Assembly: GCA_021229015.1 (NCBI GenBank)
Contig: CM037788.1
Coordinates: forward strand, 37,658,024 to 37,722,023
Direction: 5' to 3'
Length of the DNA stretch: 64,000 bases
Source of the DNA: Solen grandis
Lineage: Eukaryota > Mollusca > Bivalvia > Adapedonta > Solenidae
Translations under genes and position numbers: made by a program
Notes under the pieces: generated by a model
What the model was told of the DNA's origin: nothing
The model's input: the letters and a program-made list of their open reading frames with translations, nothing else
The model's database searches: none
Shown here: piece by piece, positions 47,640-57,513 of the stretch
Layout of the letters: each line of letters opens with the position of its first letter
Position numbering within the stretch: the stretch's first letter is position 1

Positions 47640-48070
47640 CGATGTGCATAATTTCTGACTAATGAGTGACCCCTGGCTTGTACAGAGAGGGGCAGGCAGG
47701 TCCGCCTCCCAACAGGTAGTTAAAGTCATCCGACACCCAGTTATCCCATCATGCAACTGAAAATTATGATAATTTGATTGGACAGTTGTGATATTTGATA
47801 CTTCCTACCAACGGTGCATCAGCATTGTCACAGGATCCGTGTCGGCTTGTTGACAAGGTTAGAGACATGCGCAATGCTGCATGTCGCGTCCTCCTGTGCG
47901 TCGGATAACATGCATCATCTTGCAGAATATGCATTGTCATGTGGAGTCATACGGCCCCTGCTGCCACCTATAATTAGGCCTAATAGGACAGCAGTCTGGG
48001 GGTGGACCTAGGGCTCGGTACCGGGTTTTATGGCCGTCTAAATGGACAGAACATCCCTCTCCAGTAGATT
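47640..48070. other. GC- and CpG-richer intronic island before the last exon
   Basis: Against a CpG-poor intron this segment has CGTGTCGGCTTGTTGAC, ATGTCGCGTCCTCCTGTGCG and GGGCTCGGTACCGGG. A 65-codon frame runs through part of it without a recognised domain. It could be a regulatory element, an unrecognised exon or an insertion. Confidence 0.3.
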
Positions 48071-48758
48071 TATGACCTTAGTAATTTGGCTGCCAATTTG
48101 ATACCAGGCATTTTCCACTTTATTAATTGATCTTGAATGAAAAATTTAATCAGGTTTGTATTTATTGCAAAATGAAAAAATGATGATGTGTGTTTTCTAA
48201 ATATATGCATTAGGGAGTTCTTTTATCAATAGTACTGTTTTAATTTTCTTATAATCATTCATGTAACTACTGAATAATATGAAAGGAGATACGAGGGTAT
48301 ATTTAAAATTTTCAAGACAATGGGATGATGACAGAATCATTATCAAATGTTTCAACCATATATATATTGATCTTTTTTTTCTTTTTTTCGTAACTTCAGA
48401 GTAATATAGATTTTTCTGTGCCATTAGTTAAGTTGAATGTCTTTTCAATTAATGCTTAGCATATTTTATCATATATACATGTATGTAGATTGCATATCAA
48501 TATAAAGCTGTGTCTGTGTGTTCCGCAGGCTTATAATAGATTATATATTATTATACAGTGCAGATATAGATATTGGATGGCAAAAACAGTGATAATGTTC
48601 CTGAAGTCAGAAAATACATATATGGTGTCCATTATTGGACTCTGTTATATTGAATTTCATGTTAGAATTCAGTGCATTATAGCTTAACTACAATGGATAC
48701 CTATATATATTTTTAGTACATTTTAATGGACCTACAATGGATTCCTGTTTTTTTCCAG

Positions 48759-48840
48759 GATTGATGATGAGGAGAGACTGGATAGAAGGATAACAGAGGG
48801 AGGCCTCCTGAAGGAGGAGAAAAGCTGCTGTATACAGTAA
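48759..48840 (+). CDS. EHBP1: EHBP1 last exon with CaaX box, stop codon
   Basis: The acceptor TTTTTTCCAG ends at 48758. One base completes Ala, then 26 codons encode IDDEERLDRRITEGG, LLKEEKSCCIQ and TAA (48838-48840). The protein ends CCIQ, a C-a-a-X prenylation signal; Gln at X favours farnesyltransferase in general CaaX rules. A C-terminal CaaX motif next to the bMERB domain is a known feature of EHBP1-type proteins and separates them from MICAL and MICAL-like proteins. The acidic ERLDRRI stretch before it continues the helix. Joined to the two upstream exons, this gives the final 89 residues. Prenylation would anchor the Rab-binding end to membranes, which is inference from the motif. Confidence 0.93.
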
Positions 48841-49254
48841 CACACCTTGGATAATGACAGTAGAGGTCAAGGTCAGTGGGGAGAGGTCAAGGTCATCAGG
48901 GAGGGGCAGCTGGCCAGAGACCATGAGAGGCAGAGTGCAAAACTCAAGAAAATGTTACAAAATTGAAAGATTTTTTTTTCTTTTTCAGTGAGCTGCTTGA
49001 GATAACAAGAGTTTAGTATTAGAGCTTTATTATGTAAAGGTTCAGTATTTAAACTTTCCAGAGCCGGCACATAAAGTCATGACTTTTTTACTCCACCAGG
49101 AAATTAATTGAAATCAAAAAGGTGTCATAATGTTAGAAATTCATAGAAGGGTAAAAATGTTTAAATAATTACTTTATTTTTGTTGTTATTCTAAAACATG
49201 CAAAATAAAACATTATTATTTTGCATTTAAGTAATAAGCTATGTGAACAATTAT
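48841..49254 (+). other. EHBP1: EHBP1 3' UTR (proximal part)
   Basis: Sequence after the stop codon, starting with a GGTCAAGGTCA-rich stretch (48864-48895). The extent depends on which polyadenylation signal is used. ORFs on the minus strand here are incidental. Confidence 0.5.
49204..49209 (+). terminator. Candidate proximal polyadenylation signal AATAAA
   Basis: First AATAAA downstream of the EHBP1 stop, 364 bp after TAA, in an A/T-rich context and just before TTAA-MITE copy 9. Downstream GU/U-richness is modest. Confidence 0.3.
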
Positions 49255-49496
49255 TTAACCCTTTCCCTCATATAGACTCATTTTGACGCCCTCAGTAGGT
49301 ACCACATAAAGCCTGATCTGCAGAAAACCACAGTTAAACTTTACCAAATTTAATTACAAAATCCTCATTTCCAGACCACTGAGGAGCAGCGAACAGCATA
49401 AAACCTGATCAGCCTGCGAGTTACTCGCAGGCTGATCTGGTTTTATGCTGTTCGCATAGGTCTTTTCATGGTGTCCTCTATGAGGGAAAGGGTTAA
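49255..49496 (-). mobile_element. TTAA-MITE, copy 9
   Basis: Full-length. Either in the EHBP1 3' UTR or just beyond it. Inverted relative to copy 10 with 671 bp between them. Confidence 0.95.
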
Positions 49497-50167
49497 ATTG
49501 TCTTTTCTTGTCTATAAAACAGGTGACAGTAATTTACTACTTATTGAGTCTGTTCATTTTTAGAATTCAGTTTGAAAATAAGATGTATGGATACATTAAA
49601 ATCTTGCAAGTGGTATATTTTGTTCTCATCAGTATTTCATTTGATGTATTTATGTTATAATTTGTTTCTGCACAATAGCATTAGTGTGTGTACAATAATG
49701 ATCCTTAATTGGACAGTTAGTTTCAACATGATATTACATGTAATTGACCCTTGTAGAATATTATACAGAACTCAGCTTACACTGTCTCAAGTAACAGGAA
49801 CTGGAGTAACCTTTCCTTTGTTTTAACCCCTCAAAACAAGATTTAAGATAAGGATATAGATAGTACTACAGGAATCAGTGTTAACCATCCTGACATGTCC
49901 CTTCCTTGACATTTTTTTTTTTTTTTTTTTTTCGTTTCTGGGAGCATTTTCTTTTGACAAGTTCCATAGGACTGATTTTTTTTATTCATTTCTTCTAGAA
50001 ATTTTATGTTTTATTTACCTTCAAAAGCAATCCTAATTCTCTTTATCTTTTTTTAAACAATTTTTTTTTTTATGTTAACAATTTTCTTATTTTATGGATG
50101 TTTTCATGTCAGTATTCTAAAACATGTTGAGGCATGATGTTGAGTATGAGAAGAAAAACACAACCAG
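49497..50167. other. Spacer between inverted MITEs, with poly(T)
   Basis: Contains a T23-type run near 49912-49933. The 84-codon frame 49572-49826 has no recognised domain. Confidence 0.4.
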
Positions 50168-50409
50168 TTAACCCTTTCCCTCATAGAGGATACCATGAAA
50201 AGACCTATGCGAACAGCATAAAACCAGATCAGCCTGCGAGTAACTCGCAGGCTGATCAGGTTTTATGCTGTTCGCTGCTCCTCAGTGGTCTGGTAATGAG
50301 GATTTTACAATTAAATTTGGTAAGGTTTGAGTTTGGTTTTCTGCAGATCAGGCTTTATGTGGTATCTATTGAGTGCGTCAAAATGAGTCTATATGAGGGA
50401 AAGGGTTAA
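50168..50409 (+). mobile_element. TTAA-MITE, copy 10
   Basis: Full-length with intact hairpin. The ORF through it is an incidental translation seen again in other + copies (PFPHR...HEKTYANSIKPDQ). Confidence 0.95.
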
Positions 50410-50603
50410 CTGTAATATCTCATCTGGATTGCAGATATGGGGAGTTTTGCTCTCGAAAATGATGCTCGCTCACAACTTGGAAAGCAATAAGATCTGCATC
50501 CAGTGTACACTATTGCTGAACCTTGGACCTATTTTACCTTCATTTTACTTGTAACTAAGACTTTTTAATTTTAATTTAAGATAAAAGAAAATGAAATACA
50601 CTC

Positions 50604-50885
50604 CAAGGGGGGTTTCCGTGGTAGAATGCTTATAAGGGGACATTCATGGTTGATTGGTGATAGTCACTAAATATCATTGAGCCCTTCACCACTATGGGTT
50701 TGAGTCCCAGCTGGGTGACATGGTTTTTCATGTAAGGAAGCCTTCCAGCTGCCAGTAGGTTAGTAGTTCCACCTGTATGTCTGTGCCTTTGGGGGTCTTC
50801 CTCCACCTGTCATTACCCGTAGCTGGACGTCTGTCTCTACATGACTGAAATTCTGTGGTGGCTTTTTTTTTTACACCAAAACATC
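50604..50885 (+). mobile_element. SINE-like element, third family
   Basis: GGGTTTCCGTGGTAGAATGC (A-box-like) and TATGGGTTTGAGTCCCAGC (B-box GGGTTTGAGTCCC) flank an extended middle. The body contains GCCTTCCAGCTGCCAGTAGG and GGGGGTCTTCCTCCACCTGT, and a T-run precedes the end ACACCAAAACATCAGTAAAC. Confidence 0.55.
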
Positions 50886-51225
50886 AGTAAACACTTTATA
50901 TCAGAGATTTAACTTAAAGAACTAGAGTGGTAAAAGAGTCTTATTAAAACTTTTTTTTTATCCCCAGATTGTTCACTATTATATGCTCAGAGCATGAGTG
51001 AAAATTACAATATGTAGACCTTTTTTTTTTCTTTAACAAGTCCAAGACTTGATGGGTAGAATGAAAGATTTTTGCCATTGTTTTTCACACCAGCTATAAA
51101 TATTGTAAAGCTATGTGATCTATGTGATTTGGATAAGACTGTATATTTTGTTCTTAAAATGTGTACATGTATAGAGTAGCAGTAGAATTCTTATTTAGCA
51201 TGTTATGATCTGTGCAATATCTTCT

Positions 51226-51503
51226 ATAACCCTTTACCTCATGAATATTCATGTACAATTTTAGGACAGGATGAATATTAAATGACTGAATTTTAAATGG
51301 TATATGAAAGAAAGGATTTTTCTTTGCAATACAGACTTTGTAAAATCTAAGCTACAATATTGTATGAGCAAACGGAGACCCGTAACTGTAATTTGAGCTA
51401 CAATATTGTATGAGCAAACAGAGGAGACCGTAGGAGCTGTCTGATCTGGGTCTGCTCCGTTTGCCAATGGATCAAAATGAGTCTAAATGAGATAAAGGGT
51501 TAA
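51226..51503. mobile_element. Second TTAA-MITE family, copy A
   Basis: Ends ATAACCCTTTACCTCATGA and, inverted, TTAACCCTTTATCTCATTT. One TTAA has decayed to ATAA. The interior carries a direct repeat of TGAGCTACAATATTGTATGA or a near variant, with GCAAACGGAG. The terminal repeats resemble those of the main family (CCCTTT.CCTCAT), but the interior differs. Confidence 0.75.
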
Positions 51504-51590
51504 TTGTGTATGACTGATGGTTAATTAAGTCTCCTAAACGAAGTTTGGAAACTTATTGTTTTTACTCCGTTTCTTATTGTTAATGTATCA

Positions 51591-51596
51591 AATAAA
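51591..51596 (+). terminator. Candidate polyadenylation signal AATAAA
   Basis: ATCAAATAAACTGTGTTAAG is followed within 40 bp by a T/G-containing tract, in line with an EHBP1 3' UTR of about 2.8 kb. Sequence alone cannot choose among the candidates. Confidence 0.25.
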
Positions 51597-51603
51597 CTGT
51601 GTT

Positions 51604-52899
51604 AAGAACAGGATTCTCTGTTAATTAAGTGTTTTAATTCAGTGTCCCATTTCAAGTTTGTAATTATGTAAATACATGGAGCTAAGCACTTGTATTCATT
51701 TTTAATCATCTAAGTTTGCATTATTCATTAAACTTAAAGATTTTCAGATGTTTTAATCTGAATGCATTGAGTTAATCACTTCAAGAAAATAATGATCGTG
51801 AAAATAAAAGGTTAACCAAGTTTTCAGACACAAATAATTGCATTTTACTGATTGTCGGCATTTTTGCAGCTATGAAAGTTGGCACATTTTAGTCAGGTTG
51901 ACAAATAAATATCAACAGTTTATGGACTGATTACAATAAGCAACAATATTTATGGATGCATTCTAACTACAGAAAATGCTAACTTCAAACCTGTAAAATC
52001 TAAAATGCACACAATCATATTTAGCCTTAATGTAACTCCTTCTTTTCAAAGCTAACCCGTCTCTGATAAGGTTGCATCATACACAGCTATACACAGAATA
52101 TATCCCATGGTTGATTACATCCATATTCCTAAAGACACGACCTTCACATTTTTGTGACCTTGACCTTTTGTAATAAATTATGATGAAAATGAAAATTTGT
52201 AAATCATGATGTCATAAAAACATGATATTCATTGAATTAAGCCATATTATATGATGTGCATTGCCCTCAGTTGTAAATGTGATTAATAATAAATAAAAAC
52301 AAACAAAAAACATTTCACTGTACATATTCTGTAGGGCTCAGATTACTATCATGATAAGCACAATCTCTCTCTTTTAGACATTATCAAGGCCTTGTGTCAT
52401 TTGAATCAAACCGTCACAAATATGTCATCTATTTTATAAAACCTCTTGGCCATTTTATCCACATGACATATATCTTTTTTGATAAACATCCATACTAAGT
52501 ATGCAATTGATACGGATACAGAAAACATTGTATTTCTCTGTGCCATTGTTCTGACTGTCTCAACCCTAAAATTATCACAAGAAGTATTTTATTGTCTTGA
52601 ATTTTAAGTTATGACTTAATCATTTTTATTCAAATTGTTTGAGATTAATATCAATGCTGCAGGTTGCTAATGAAGAAGGCATTTAATTCACTAGGAATTA
52701 GAACTCATTAGAAATGCTAAACATAATTTTCTTTATTATTAAAGTATAAAATGTTATAATGATCATCAAATTTGTATTACCCTGATACCTTATTTGTCAT
52801 GACAAATCACTTTTATCCACACCCTGTATTGACAGAATTGCATGCCATCAACATGTACTGTACCAGATAATCCTGCAAAAGGATTTGTTGTTCAGAGTC
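51604..52899. other. AT-rich, CpG-poor stretch, nothing recognised
   Basis: No exon or repeat that I can name. It could belong to a long EHBP1 3' UTR. Confidence 0.35.
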
Positions 52900-53141
52900 T
52901 TAACCCTTTCCCTCATAGAGGAAACCATGAAAAGACCTATGCGAACAACATAAAACCAGATCAGCCTGCGAGTAACTCGCAGGCTGATCAGGTTTTATGC
53001 TGTTCGCTGCTCCTCAGTGGTCTGGAAATGAGGACTTTATAATTAAATTTGGTAAGGTTTAACTGTGGTTTTCTGCAGATCAGGCTTTATGTGGTACCTA
53101 CTGAGTGCGTCAGAATGAGTCTATATGAGGGAAAGGGTTAA
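52900..53141 (+). mobile_element. TTAA-MITE, copy 11
   Basis: Full-length. Its right TTAA (53138-53141) is also the left TTAA of the next element. Confidence 0.95.
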
Positions 53142-53398
53142 ACCTTTACCCCATGAATATTCATGTACATATTTATGACTGCATGGATACTAATTGACTG
53201 AAATTTAAATAGTATACCAATATGAAACCATATTGACTTTCTTTGCCATGAAGACTGTGTAGAATCTGAGCTACAGTATTGTATGATCAAACAGAGGAGA
53301 CCCTGATCAAACTGCTGCTAAAGGTGCTGTCTGATCCGGGTCTCCTGTGTTCATATATCAGAAATATCAGAATGTGTCTATATGAGGTAGAGGATTAA
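53138..53398. mobile_element. Second TTAA-MITE family, copy B
   Basis: Starts TTAAACCTTTACCCCATGAA and ends TATATGAGGTAGAGGATTAA. Interior phrases (ATATTCATGTACATATTTAT, CTGAGCTACAGTATTGTATG, AAACAGAGGAGACCCTGATC) match copy A. It abuts copy 11 of the main family through one shared TTAA. Confidence 0.8.
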
Positions 53399-54019
53399 CT
53401 GTCATTTGATTTTAATCACAAATTTTGTAAACCTGATCACACTTGACATATTCTGTGGTTTTATATTATTGTCTGATAAGGCATTAAAAATTTAAAATGT
53501 TTTTCCCTGATTATGGTTGTTTAGAATTTCCGAGTGTGACTTGTCCCGTTTTGTTGGGGGAGGGTAAAAAAAAACATTTAAAAACATTATTTGCCATTGT
53601 CCTGGACTGATATTTTATGTTTTTATGTGTAAGTCTTCTCAGAGCTGAACACCATATCACGGATATTTCTGTATTTGTTTACTTGTGTATCTTACAATTT
53701 ATAATGTTGTTTGCTTTTGTGCCAAATGGACAGTAAATTCACAGTGTTAGTTACAATTTCCCTGTTGTCGCCATGTCATGCATATCTTGTGGTTTGTAGT
53801 ATATGTAACAAGTGATTGACATGACTTGTGTTTTAGAAGTGGACAATCGATAAAATATAATGTACATCTAAGGTATTTTATTGAAAAGGATCAGTTTTAT
53901 CTGGCATATCATCAGGGCTGACCATCTCTTGCATTTAAGCCATATTTTCAAGATTCTAATTTTTTCAAAAGTTGGTCCCTAAAGAAAAGTGTATAGAGAG
54001 AATCCATGCCCCCTTTCAT
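53399..54019. other. AT-rich stretch, nothing recognised
   Basis: No gene or repeat can be supported. Confidence 0.35.
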
Positions 54020-54130
54020 TTTTGTGTCACCTGATGTTAGCAGGGTGACACATAGGGATCTCCTTTCAGTCGTCAGTCTGTCAGTCACACTTTATCTGTC
54101 TCGCTTCAGCAGGTGACACATTTGTTCCAA
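54020..54130 (+). repeat. Short dispersed repeat, GTGTCACCTGATG...CAGGTGACA
   Basis: Begins GTGTCACCTGATGTTAGCAG and ends GCTTCAGCAGGTGACACATT, with CAGTCGTCAGTCTGTCAGTC inside. The near-inverted ends suggest a small transposon remnant. Confidence 0.45.
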
Positions 54131-55394
54131 AGAACACTTGCTTGTTGAAATGAAACACTCATCAGGTTTTTATTACATCACCTTACAATCGGTAACACCT
54201 CATAGCATTGAGATACAACATTCCTTTACATGGTCACCTTATTTTCCAGGAGAGGAAATACAATAACATGATATCTTGATTTATCCAAGTGATATGTGCA
54301 AGTATTGAATATACAACATCTGAGTTAAGTGAAAAAACAACTTGTATTCATGTCCCCAACAACACTAGAAGATATATTTGAAATATTGTGGATTTTTTTT
54401 TCTTTTGGTAAAAAGCAATAGATTGATGTTTATGCCAAATCTCAATGTGCATGTACACTTTAAAAATATTGAAAATTATAGATTAAAAAAAATCATATAC
54501 ATATATATCTCATATATATTAATGCCTACATAATTAGTGATTTCAAATATTTAATTTACTCCCAGATCTGATTGAATTTTATAAACCCTATGTCTCAAGA
54601 AAAAAAAAATGTTTGTGAATTCATTCATGATTTAAGCTTTTAAAAATTGTATTTAGCATTAAAAATTTAAATTATTTTTATTTACTGAATATGCTGAGTA
54701 CTGTATTATGTTATTTTTTGTTGAGAGCCGGGGACCATCCATGATATATGATACTGTAGTTGTATTTGTGTTCTTTATTGGGCCCGGCTTCCAATACCTC
54801 ACAAGGCCTTGTATTCACAAAAAATATCAACTTAAGTAGATTCTATAAATATTCTTAAGAGTTTTTCAACTGTAATAGAAATTAAAGTATTGGCATTTCA
54901 AAATTATTTTCTCTTGAACCAAACATAAGAATTAAATTCTATATTGCTTACATGATTAGCTGGTAGACCTCTTCCAGTTGCTATAAAAATTGTTCAGATA
55001 TAATGAGGCTTACATGGGTTGTATACTTTCATGATCTATATAGAAAATTTGAAGAAAAAAAAAGGGAGTGGTCAGAATTTCATTTCATGTGCAAAAGTCA
55101 TCTTCCTACGTCCCTCTACTTTATATTGGGGTGGGGCTTGCTCTCTCTAACAATCTATGCAGAAATTTGTTTTTCTTCTCATAAACTGTTAAACAAGACT
55201 TGGGTAAATAAATTGTCAGTAAACACACCCATAGATAACTAATTTTACAGTCCAATATGAAGAAAGGACAAGTCTAAATAAGAAATTCAGCATGGTAAGT
55301 TGGGATTTTTTGTGACTGAAGGACCAGATCTTTAATTATTGTCACTTCTTACAATGTGCTTTTATGTGATTACATGGTGCATATTTCCTGATTC
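54131..55394. other. AT-rich stretch, nothing recognised
   Basis: The 79-codon frame 55003-55242 has no domain signature. No repeat identified. Confidence 0.35.
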
Positions 55395-55400
55395 AATAAA
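55395..55400 (+). terminator. Candidate distal polyadenylation signal AATAAA
   Basis: GATTCAATAAAGATACTC is a strong-looking context, with TGTAATGTCTACAATTCTTT within 40 bp downstream. It lies next to the point where CpG becomes frequent again, consistent with the end of a transcribed, methylated unit. If used by EHBP1, the 3' UTR would be about 6.5 kb. Confidence 0.3.
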
Positions 55401-55479
55401 GATACTCAAGCATGTAATGTCTACAATTCTTTATTCCAAAACATGCTGCTCACCTAATTCCTTACTTTAGATTATGTGT

Positions 55480-55543
55480 TTAACCCTTTCCCTCATAGAG
55501 GAAACCATGAAAAGACCTATGCGAACAGCATAAAACCAGATCA
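55480..55543 (+). mobile_element. TTAA-MITE, copy 12 (truncated)
   Basis: The left end is intact through AGCATAAAACCAGATCA, then the sequence switches without spacer into SINE copy 5. The rest of the MITE is absent on the far side of the SINE. Confidence 0.9.
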
Positions 55544-55835
55544 AAGTGACTGTCCCGGTTACTATATGGTTAAAGTGCCTTTCCCGGAATCAGGAGGTCG
55601 TGGGTTCAACCTCCAGCCACGATATACCAAAGTCCTAAAAATAATAATACTGGTATTGCTCCCTTGCTTGGCGCTTAGCATACAATGGTAGTTCCAGGAC
55701 TGGATGGCCCGGTGTCGGGATAATATGACTACGCGTGGTCCACGGCGTGATACTGTGTCACTTTGTAGCAGCATTATATCTTGTCTTAAGTAGACAAGTG
55801 ACAGAGATGTTGACAGGACGATAAAACCAAACAAA
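55544..55835 (+). mobile_element. tRNA-derived SINE, copy 5 (near full-length)
   Basis: Head with TGTCCCGGTTACTATATGGT, B-box GTGGGTTCAACCTCC, then CTCCCTTGCTTGGCGCTTAG, GGACTGGATGGCCCGGTGTC, ATAATATGACTACGCGTGG and GTCTTAAGTAGACAAGTGAC, with an A-rich tail AAACCAAACAAAAAAG. It gives the fullest view of the family. Confidence 0.85.
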
Positions 55836-57012
55836 AAAGTGCAACATGGGTATCGTTAAGCAAACACAAAAAGGGGGAATATTTTCGTAAATACATCCTG
55901 TACATGATCTTGACCTAGCAATACTCAACGTATTAATATCTCCTATGTAAAATATTTCTGTAAGATATGAGTGCACACCTCTTTTGCAACAATTTATATG
56001 GCTAGCCAATCCTGACATTTATCGTTGACATAAAACCTGAACTATATAATATTCATCAATACATTGTCTTTTTATTAAACATCTTGACCTATTACAATTG
56101 TAGAACTGTTAATAAATTAGATTGGTAAATGGAAGGACACACGCCTGGGACAAGCAACATACATGTCATCACGATAAAATGAATCCGCTCGCAAGTACTG
56201 AACCTTTGGCATATTTCATGCATGTTTTTCATCTTATTTTGAACACCATAAATGTATAAGTAATCAAATTTTAGACGAAAACCACATCATATATCATTTA
56301 CATAAAATGAGAAAGCTTGCCTAGTCCATAGGAGTATTAACCTGTATGGAAAACCCATTTAATTGCCCATACATTTGAACTGGCGTAGAAGCTCGTGGTT
56401 GCGCTCCAAAATGTCATTTATAGGACTGGAAGAAAAAAATCTTTGATCAATAATGTCTTGAAATTCACACCACCAGTCTCTGCGATGTGTGTAATTTCAC
56501 GGCAAATGAATCTATTTGCGACCTGAATTAATTTATCAAAAGTCAAACGAGTACATCTGCGAAAAGAACAAATTCAAAATGTAATCGAACATTGAGAGAG
56601 ATATGAACACGACTGCAGTTGAGTCCCACCAAAGAAGTGTATGTACGTTGATGCGTAAGCCGCGAACAGACACTCGTATCAGCCAGTTGTAGGTCAAACA
56701 CATCAGTTCAGAATAAAAAGAATCTAATAATTTATTCAGCGATGACATGTATAAGAAAAGCATTCATTGGAGACCACCTCGACGAGTGCAATTTAATTGA
56801 TGAAAACGAAAATGCAGAAAATGGAAATAATCAAATTTGACTTTTTTCATTTGTGAGAATATTGAAATACTAGAAAATCTGCAAAACATTAAGATACTGG
56901 TAATTATGAATACACCCTTTCATATTTATAGAGTAATGCATAAGGGCGTATATATTTTTTTTTTCAAAAAGTTTGAATTATACGGTTAAAAGCATGTATA
57001 TTAATTGTATCC
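55836..57012. other. Non-coding stretch, CpG normal, no gene recognised
   Basis: CpG becomes frequent again. ORFs of 75-86 codons lack domain signatures. Confidence 0.4.
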
Positions 57013-57245
57013 GGCGTAATAAAAAAAAGTTTTTTCCACGAATCCGTTCGGCCCTATTTTCTTGTACCAACTTTAAACTTTTCCTAGCATTCGGGTTATA
57101 ACGGTTTTCAGAACGCTGTTTTTTCTTTACATCATCTACAAAAATAAAAATAAGGGAAAACAGGTAAAAATAAAAAATAAAGATTTTGACGATCCCCCCC
57201 CCCCCCCCCTTCCTTTTTCTTAAATGTTTGTAAAAACAATTTTTT
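57013..57245. mobile_element. MITE-like element, TTAGGCG-type, copy 2 (right end lost)
   Basis: GGCGTAATAAAAAAAAGTTT, TTCTTGTACCAACTTTAAAC and CTAGCATTCGGGTTATAACG align with 42653-42907. A C17-type run follows near 57194-57210. The right terminus has decayed and the next MITE begins at 57261. Confidence 0.5.
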
Positions 57246-57260
57246 GTCTCATGGCCTGGT

Positions 57261-57513
57261 TCGAATTCCACCAACAATACTTAGTGCTTAGTACTTAATA
57301 CTTAGTAATACTTAACTTCTGAAACTGGGTAGATAAACATTCCATCATTCCTGTTTTATAAAATATTCAAGTAATTACTACCTTTAAAACTAACAATATT
57401 TTGTTAAGGAATGAAATATTTAGGTATTTTTATAAGAGAAATAAGGATAATGAAATTCGCCACTAAGTATTTAAGTATTACTTAGCGCTAAGAATTTTGG
57501 TGGAATGTGGAAT
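57261..57513. mobile_element. Palindromic MITE, CTTAG family, copy 2
   Basis: Opens TCGAATTCCACCAACAATAC and closes ATTTTGGTGGAATGTGGAAT, near-inverted ends. Inner arms CTTAGTGCTTAGTACTTAAT and ATTTAAGTATTACTTAGCGC also pair. Confidence 0.65.

Larger units (their letters stand above)
41623..48758 (+). other. EHBP1: EHBP1 intron, about 7.1 kb, phase 2
   Basis: Begins GTGAGT and ends TTTTTTCCAG, splitting the Ala codon GC|G. It contains TTAA-MITE copy 8 and the other elements listed. Stretches 41700-42650, 42910-44000, 44111-45411, 45654-46922 and 47223-47640 show no exon that I can support. Confidence 0.85.

Noticed and set aside
39744..53042. Recurring ORF peptide (PFPHR...HEKTYANSIKPDQPASNSQAD) as a conserved gene family
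   Set aside because: It is the translation of the plus orientation (or its reverse) of the TTAA-MITE; the sequence is a non-coding hairpin element.
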